From contig JBDTNQ010000078.1 in assembly GCA_039933635.1 (NCBI GenBank), positions 1-20,689 of the forward strand: a stretch of 20,689 nt of DNA, in the 5' to 3' direction. The position numbers were made by a program, and so were the translations under genes. The notes beneath the pieces are model-generated. The model saw only the letters and a list, made by a program, of their open reading frames with translations, searched no databases and was not told where the DNA came from. This DNA comes from JBDTNQ01 sp039933635. Lineage in GTDB: Bacteria > Acidobacteriota > Vicinamibacteria > Vicinamibacterales > SCN-69-37. Shown one piece after another: positions 15,588 to 20,689 of the stretch (positions within the stretch are counted from its first letter, which is position 1; every line of letters begins with the position of its first letter).

Positions 15588-16706
15588 TCAGGTCCGCCGC
15601 GCATAGGTCAAGAAATTCGCCAGCGCCGCGGCGCCACCTGCTTCGGCGCGCGTCGTCACGAATCCGAGGCCATGAAGGCGCGTGTCCCAACCGGAGGCCG
15701 AGTCGAAACTCAGCCGACGCGCCAGTTGGCCCTCCGCGACACCCCGCAGCCAGTTGCCGACGCGGATCAGCATGAAGCGCGAACCGCCGGCGGCGTCGGC
15801 TTCGCGCAGGATCAGAACGCCGCCCGGCTCGAGCGCGCGGTGGACCGCGGTCAGCACCCGATCCTGATCCTCGCGATGAAGCATATGCAGCACGTCGATG
15901 AGCAGCACCGCGCGACAGGCCGGCAGGGGCGCGTCGAGGGCGCCCGCCGTCTCGATGCGTGCGTCATTCTCGACAACCAAACGCGCTCGGGCCGCGACGC
16001 GCGCGCGCGGTTCGAGTCCGATCAACTCGACAGATTGCGGCGGCGGCGGCCAGCCGGGCCAGAGGCCTTTGGCATGCCGCTGACGCGCCGTGGCGATCAG
16101 CGCCAGCATGAGGCCTTGACCGCAGCCTATGTCCACGATCGTGCCCGCGTCCGGCAGGATGCCGTCCGAGAGGATCCGTCGGTACACGGGATCCATCTGC
16201 ATCTTGCCGCGCGCCAGTTCCCATGCGCCAATGCCCAGGGGCAGGTACCGCTCCGCCGCCGCCCCAATCAACTGATCCGCGCGTTCGTCCTCGCCCGTCT
16301 TGCGAACGACGGCATACGTCAACAGACCACCGACAACGGCCAGCAGGACGCCCAGGATGAGACTCCCAATCGTGATGTCGAGCGCAAGGCCTTTCAGCCG
16401 AATCTGATCGACCACTGAAGGCGTGTAGATGCGGCCCGTGCGCACCCACGCGCCAAGCTGAATCTCGGCGCCGAACAGAAACGGCGCGATGAACGGGTTC
16501 GAGATGTTGGCGGCCAGGTACACCTTGGGCAGGTTGAGCTTGAAGATCCGTCCAACCGCGAGGCAGAGCGCCAGGTGGAGGCCAACCAGAGGTAGGGCAC
16601 CAATGAACAGCCCCACGGCGATAGCCATCGCCTGCCGCGCCGGGGATCCACCTTCGGTCCGCACTCGATGGAGCAGCGCGGTCAGCCGCGTGACCCGACG
16701 TGTCAT
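15588..16706 (-). CDS. DUF2062 membrane domain fused to a class I SAM-dependent methyltransferase
   Basis: The 372-residue product combines two parts. Residues of about 1-140 form a DUF2062 domain: SPARQAMAIAVGLFIGALPLVGLHLALCLAVG, then LPKVYLAANISNPFIAPFLFGAEIQLG, and a later membrane helix (about 110-134). Residues of about 150-372 form a Rossmann methyltransferase with motif I VDIGCGQG (191-198), the acidic post-I stretch VELIGLEP, motif IV-like AVLLIDVLHMLHRED and LEPGGVLILREAD. The start ATG 16704-16706 overlaps the dehydratase stop as ATGA, so the two genes are translationally linked. A methyltransferase (ApeB) is part of aryl-polyene clusters, which fits methylation of the head group here. 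The fusion tethers the enzyme to the membrane. Domains are clear; the substrate is inferred. Confidence 0.87.
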   Translation of the reverse strand: MTRRVTRLTALLHRVRTEGGSPARQAMAIAVGLFIGALPLVGLHLALCLAVGRIFKLNLPKVYLAANISNPFIAPFLFGAEIQLGAWVRTGRIYTPSVVDQIRLKGLALDITIGSLILGVLLAVVGGLLTYAVVRKTGEDERADQLIGAAAERYLPLGIGAWELARGKMQMDPVYRRILSDGILPDAGTIVDIGCGQGLMLALIATARQRHAKGLWPGWPPPPQSVELIGLEPRARVAARARLVVENDARIETAGALDAPLPACRAVLLIDVLHMLHREDQDRVLTAVHRALEPGGVLILREADAAGGSRFMLIRVGNWLRGVAEGQLARRLSFDSASGWDTRLHGLGFVTTRAEAGGAAALANFLTYARRT

Positions 16707-17158
16707 GCCGTCGGTGCGGCCGGGGGCGCGACGATGGCCAGGGTCACGCCGCCGGTAGCGACGACCACGCCGTCGGCTGTGACTTCGCCTTCGATCTTGA
16801 CGAGCGTGTCGAAGCGCCCGACGACCCGGACCGACGCCTCGAGCAGCGCGCCCGGGCCGGCGCCGGCCGGGAACTTGAACAGCGACACGGCGGCGATGCG
16901 CATGGCGGTCGGTACATCAGGCCCGTCGATCGACGCGATCGCCAGTCCGCCGGTCTGCGCGATCAGTTCGATGAAGACGATCGCCGGAATCACGGGCTCG
17001 CCCGGAAAGTGGCCGCCGAAGAACCAGTCGCTCGCGTGCGTTCGCCTGCTGGTCCGCGCGGACTGCCCGGGCACCACTTCGAGAATCTCTTCGATGAGCA
17101 GCATCGGCGGCGCGTGAGGCAGCCGCCGCAACATCGCATGCAACCGCGCGGATGACAT
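16703..17158 (-). CDS. FabZ/FabA-like 3-hydroxyacyl-ACP dehydratase (hotdog fold)
   Basis: The 151-residue product has the FabZ core: an N-terminal LPHAPPMLLIEEILEVVPG and the active-site segment FFGGHFPGEPVIPAIVFIELIAQTGG. The latter contains His50 and Glu64, spaced as in FabZ (His49/Glu63 in Pseudomonas). It would dehydrate 3-hydroxyacyl-ACP to trans-2-enoyl-ACP. With a KS, a KR and no enoyl reductase in the window, repeated rounds would leave conjugated double bases-free chains of conjugated C=C bonds, as in polyene synthesis. It starts at ATG 17156-17158, eight bases after a perfect TATAAT, and heads a short operon with the methyltransferase fusion. It compares with ApeI or ApeP of aryl-polyene clusters. 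Confidence 0.9.
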   Translation of the reverse strand: MSSARLHAMLRRLPHAPPMLLIEEILEVVPGQSARTSRRTHASDWFFGGHFPGEPVIPAIVFIELIAQTGGLAIASIDGPDVPTAMRIAAVSLFKFPAGAGPGALLEASVRVVGRFDTLVKIEGEVTADGVVVATGGVTLAIVAPPAAPTA

Positions 17159-17223
17159 GAACCGTCATTATATGCAGTGGGCTATACTCCACGGGCTCGC
17201 GGGGCGCGTCTGCGCCCGCCGAC
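17159..17223. promoter_or_regulatory. Divergent promoter region with a GC hairpin ahead of the ligase gene
   Basis: On the minus strand a perfect TATAAT (17172 to 17167) stands eight bases from the dehydratase ATG, implying a leaderless or nearly leaderless message. On the plus strand TATACT (17183-17188) would start a transcript near 17195, giving a leader of about 28 bases before the ligase ATG. That leader contains an inverted repeat, gggcgc (17202-17207) with gcgccc (17212-17217) and loop gtct, ending six bases before the ATG, where it could mask the ribosome binding site. No convincing -35 boxes were found. Confidence 0.5.
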
Positions 17224-18714
17224 ATGCGTAGTCCGCTGAACGACATCTTCACCCGCGTCGCGGCCGATCGTCCGAATCATCCGGCGATTCTCGGCTTGAG
17301 CGACGGATCGGTTCGCACGCTGTCGGGCGTGGCCGAAGAGGCACGCACGGTCGGCGCCGTGCTTCGGCACTCGGCCCTCCCCGGTCGCGCCTGCCTGCTG
17401 CTGCACGTGGGCAATCACCCGGCGTTCGTCCCATTGCTCCTGGGTTGCCTGGAGACCGGCACGCCGGCCGTGCTGCTCGACGGCGTGCTCACGGACGTCG
17501 AGGTGTCGGCGCTTCAGCAACGCCTTCACGCAGCAGGTGTGGTCCTGCGCGACGATGACCCGATGTTCGTCGGTCGGACGCGAATCGCGCTGCCAGGGGG
17601 CCTGGTCCTGGTCACGTGGCCGGACGTCGACCCGCTCGCCTGGGATCCCGTCGTCCCGGCAGTGGTCAGGTTGACGTCCGGATCGACGGCGTTGCCGAAG
17701 GCCATTCTTGCCACCGAGGACAATCTGATTGCCGACGGCGAGCACATCGCGGAAGCGATGGCGATCACGCCGGCCGAGGTGAGTCTGGGCGTCGTCCCGA
17801 TCACGCACGCGTACGGCTTTGGCAACATTGCCCTGCAGCTGATCCTGCAGGGCACGACGATCGTCCTGCGCGACACGTTCACGCCGCGGCAGTTGATGTC
17901 GGATCTCCACACGCACGCCGTGTCGGCATTCTTCGGCGTGCCGTTCATGTTCGACTATGTGCGCCGGAACGAACCGGATCCGCAACCGCTGCTGCGCTCG
18001 CGTCTGATCGTGACCGCCGGCGCGCCGATCGACGTGGCCACCCTGCGCCACTTTCGCGGTGTGTGGGGCCGGCAGATCCACTCGCTCTACGGCACCAGCG
18101 AAACGGGCGGCATCACCTTCGGTGCGAGCGACGAGCTGGGCGATGTCCCTTCAGTCGGGCGGCCTTTGCCGGGCGTGACCGTCACCCTGGCGCCGTTCGA
18201 GGGCACGGAGGACGGCCAGGGGCGGGTGTTCGTGCGGGGTCCGAACGTCATGGCCGGTTACCTCAACCTGCCCGGTGAGCCGCAGTCGGCATCCCTCAGC
18301 GCGTTCGTCGACGGTGGCTACCTTACGGGCGACCTCGCGCGGTGGAATGCGGGCGGCGAGCTGGTGCTCGCGGGCCGCATCTCGCCCTTCGTCAACGTGG
18401 CCGGCCGCAAGGTCCACCCGGAAGAAGTGCAGCGGGTGCTTCTGGCGCTTCCCGGCGTCGCGAACGCGTCGGTCTTCGGCATGCCCGACGAGCTCCGCGG
18501 TGAGCGGCTGGTGGCCTGGGTCCAGCGGGCGCCCGGCAGCGCGCTGACGATGGCGGACATCCGCGGACTTTGCGCGGAGCGCTTGGCGCCGTACAAAATT
18601 CCTCGCCACTTCGTCTTCACGGACGACGCGCCGGTCGACGCTCGAGGCAAGATCAGCCGTCAGGCGCTGGAAGGGCTCGTCCGAGACTCGCTCGACCGGT
18701 CGTTCCCCGTATAA
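17224..18714 (+). CDS. Class I adenylate-forming acyl/aryl ligase (AMP-binding enzyme)
   Basis: The 496-residue product is an ANL-superfamily ligase. It has core motif A3 LTSGSTALPKA (150-160), A5 YGTSETGG (from 289), the TGDLARW hinge region, the GRKVHPEEVQ stretch and the catalytic C-terminal lysine in RGKISRQ (Lys476). Such enzymes activate a carboxylic acid as the acyl-AMP and pass it to CoA or an ACP. In aryl-polyene clusters the homologue (ApeH) loads the aromatic starter acid onto an ACP. The acid used here cannot be read from the sequence. It starts at ATG 17224 behind the divergent promoter region and ends ten bases before the radical SAM gene, its stop codon lying inside a TATAAT box. 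Family assignment is firm; the substrate is inferred from neighbours. Confidence 0.92.
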   Translation: MRSPLNDIFTRVAADRPNHPAILGLSDGSVRTLSGVAEEARTVGAVLRHSALPGRACLLLHVGNHPAFVPLLLGCLETGTPAVLLDGVLTDVEVSALQQRLHAAGVVLRDDDPMFVGRTRIALPGGLVLVTWPDVDPLAWDPVVPAVVRLTSGSTALPKAILATEDNLIADGEHIAEAMAITPAEVSLGVVPITHAYGFGNIALQLILQGTTIVLRDTFTPRQLMSDLHTHAVSAFFGVPFMFDYVRRNEPDPQPLLRSRLIVTAGAPIDVATLRHFRGVWGRQIHSLYGTSETGGITFGASDELGDVPSVGRPLPGVTVTLAPFEGTEDGQGRVFVRGPNVMAGYLNLPGEPQSASLSAFVDGGYLTGDLARWNAGGELVLAGRISPFVNVAGRKVHPEEVQRVLLALPGVANASVFGMPDELRGERLVAWVQRAPGSALTMADIRGLCAERLAPYKIPRHFVFTDDAPVDARGKISRQALEGLVRDSLDRSFPV

Positions 18715-18715
18715 T
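18710..18715 (+). promoter_or_regulatory. -10 box (TATAAT) immediately before the radical SAM gene
   Basis: A perfect TATAAT overlaps the TAA stop of the ligase gene and lies nine bases before the radical SAM ATG. If used, transcription would begin within about two bases of the start codon, giving a leaderless message and separate control of this gene. There is no clear -35 at the expected distance, and no Shine-Dalgarno sequence is seen. Confidence 0.4.
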
Positions 18716-18724
18716 CTGCGCGAA

Positions 18725-20647
<1,923 letters not shown>

Positions 20648-20660
20648 GAGTGACGAGCTT

Positions 20661-20689
20661 GGTTCCGGGTTCTGGGGTTCCGGGTTCTG
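20661..20689. repeat. Heptad repeat array (ggttcyg units) at the right end
   Basis: After the radical SAM stop codon the sequence becomes a run of 7-base units, ggttccg and ggttctg, present as two copies of a 14-base pair of units (20661-20674 and 20676-20689) with one extra g between. It is cut by the window end. The unit differs from the left arrays, but the period and simple composition are alike. The 13 bases between the stop and the array hold nothing I recognise. Confidence 0.7.

Overview
The window is GC-rich, densely coded DNA, and several start and stop codons overlap by 1-4 bases. The gene mix suggests a Gram-negative (LolA, outer-membrane barrel, LpxL-type acyltransferase) environmental bacterium. 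It includes a four-helix-bundle S23 gene beside heptad repeats, a DUF3473-type deacetylase, and a radical SAM protein resembling tetraether synthase. Acidobacteriota, perhaps Vicinamibacteria, would fit, but that placement is an inference with no marker gene to confirm it. No rRNA, tRNA, CRISPR array, transposase or phage gene was found.

Layout. (1) 1-650: a four-helix-bundle (23S rRNA intervening-sequence type) gene on the minus strand, with 7-base repeat arrays on both sides in opposite orientation. (2) 654-995: a two-helix membrane protein resembling a K+-channel pore module without a normal selectivity filter. (3) 9255 down to 1005, minus strand: a seven-gene operon encoding a chain-length-factor-like ketosynthase without catalytic residues, a ketoreductase, an acyl carrier protein, a polysaccharide deacetylase, a large exported protein with a C-terminal beta-barrel, a PHP-domain protein and an active ketosynthase. 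(4) 9302-14973, plus strand: a five-gene operon encoding a LolA-like carrier, an MMPL/RND exporter, a GT2 glycosyltransferase, an LpxL/HtrB-type acyltransferase and a membrane metal-dependent hydrolase. (5) 17158 down to 14980, minus strand: a FabZ-like dehydratase, a DUF2062-methyltransferase fusion and a DinB/DUF1572 protein. (6) 17224-20647, plus strand: an adenylate-forming ligase and a large radical SAM protein with extra cysteine motifs like those of Tes/MJ0619. (7) 20661-20689: another heptad repeat array cut by the window end.

Together, ketosynthase, chain-length factor, ketoreductase, dehydratase, ACP, acyl ligase, LolA, MMPL exporter, glycosyltransferase, acyltransferase and methyltransferase match the composition of aryl-polyene (APE/xanthomonadin/flexirubin) type II polyketide clusters. 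The likely scheme is this: the ligase loads a starter acid on the ACP; the KS/CLF pair, KR and DH build a polyunsaturated chain; the GT2 and acyltransferase attach it to a lipid or glycolipid; and MMPL, LolA and the barrel protein move it to the outer membrane. No thioesterase, ammonia-lyase or starter-acid enzyme is seen. The deacetylase, barrel, PHP and radical SAM genes are additions to the usual set, so the final product may be an unusual membrane lipid.
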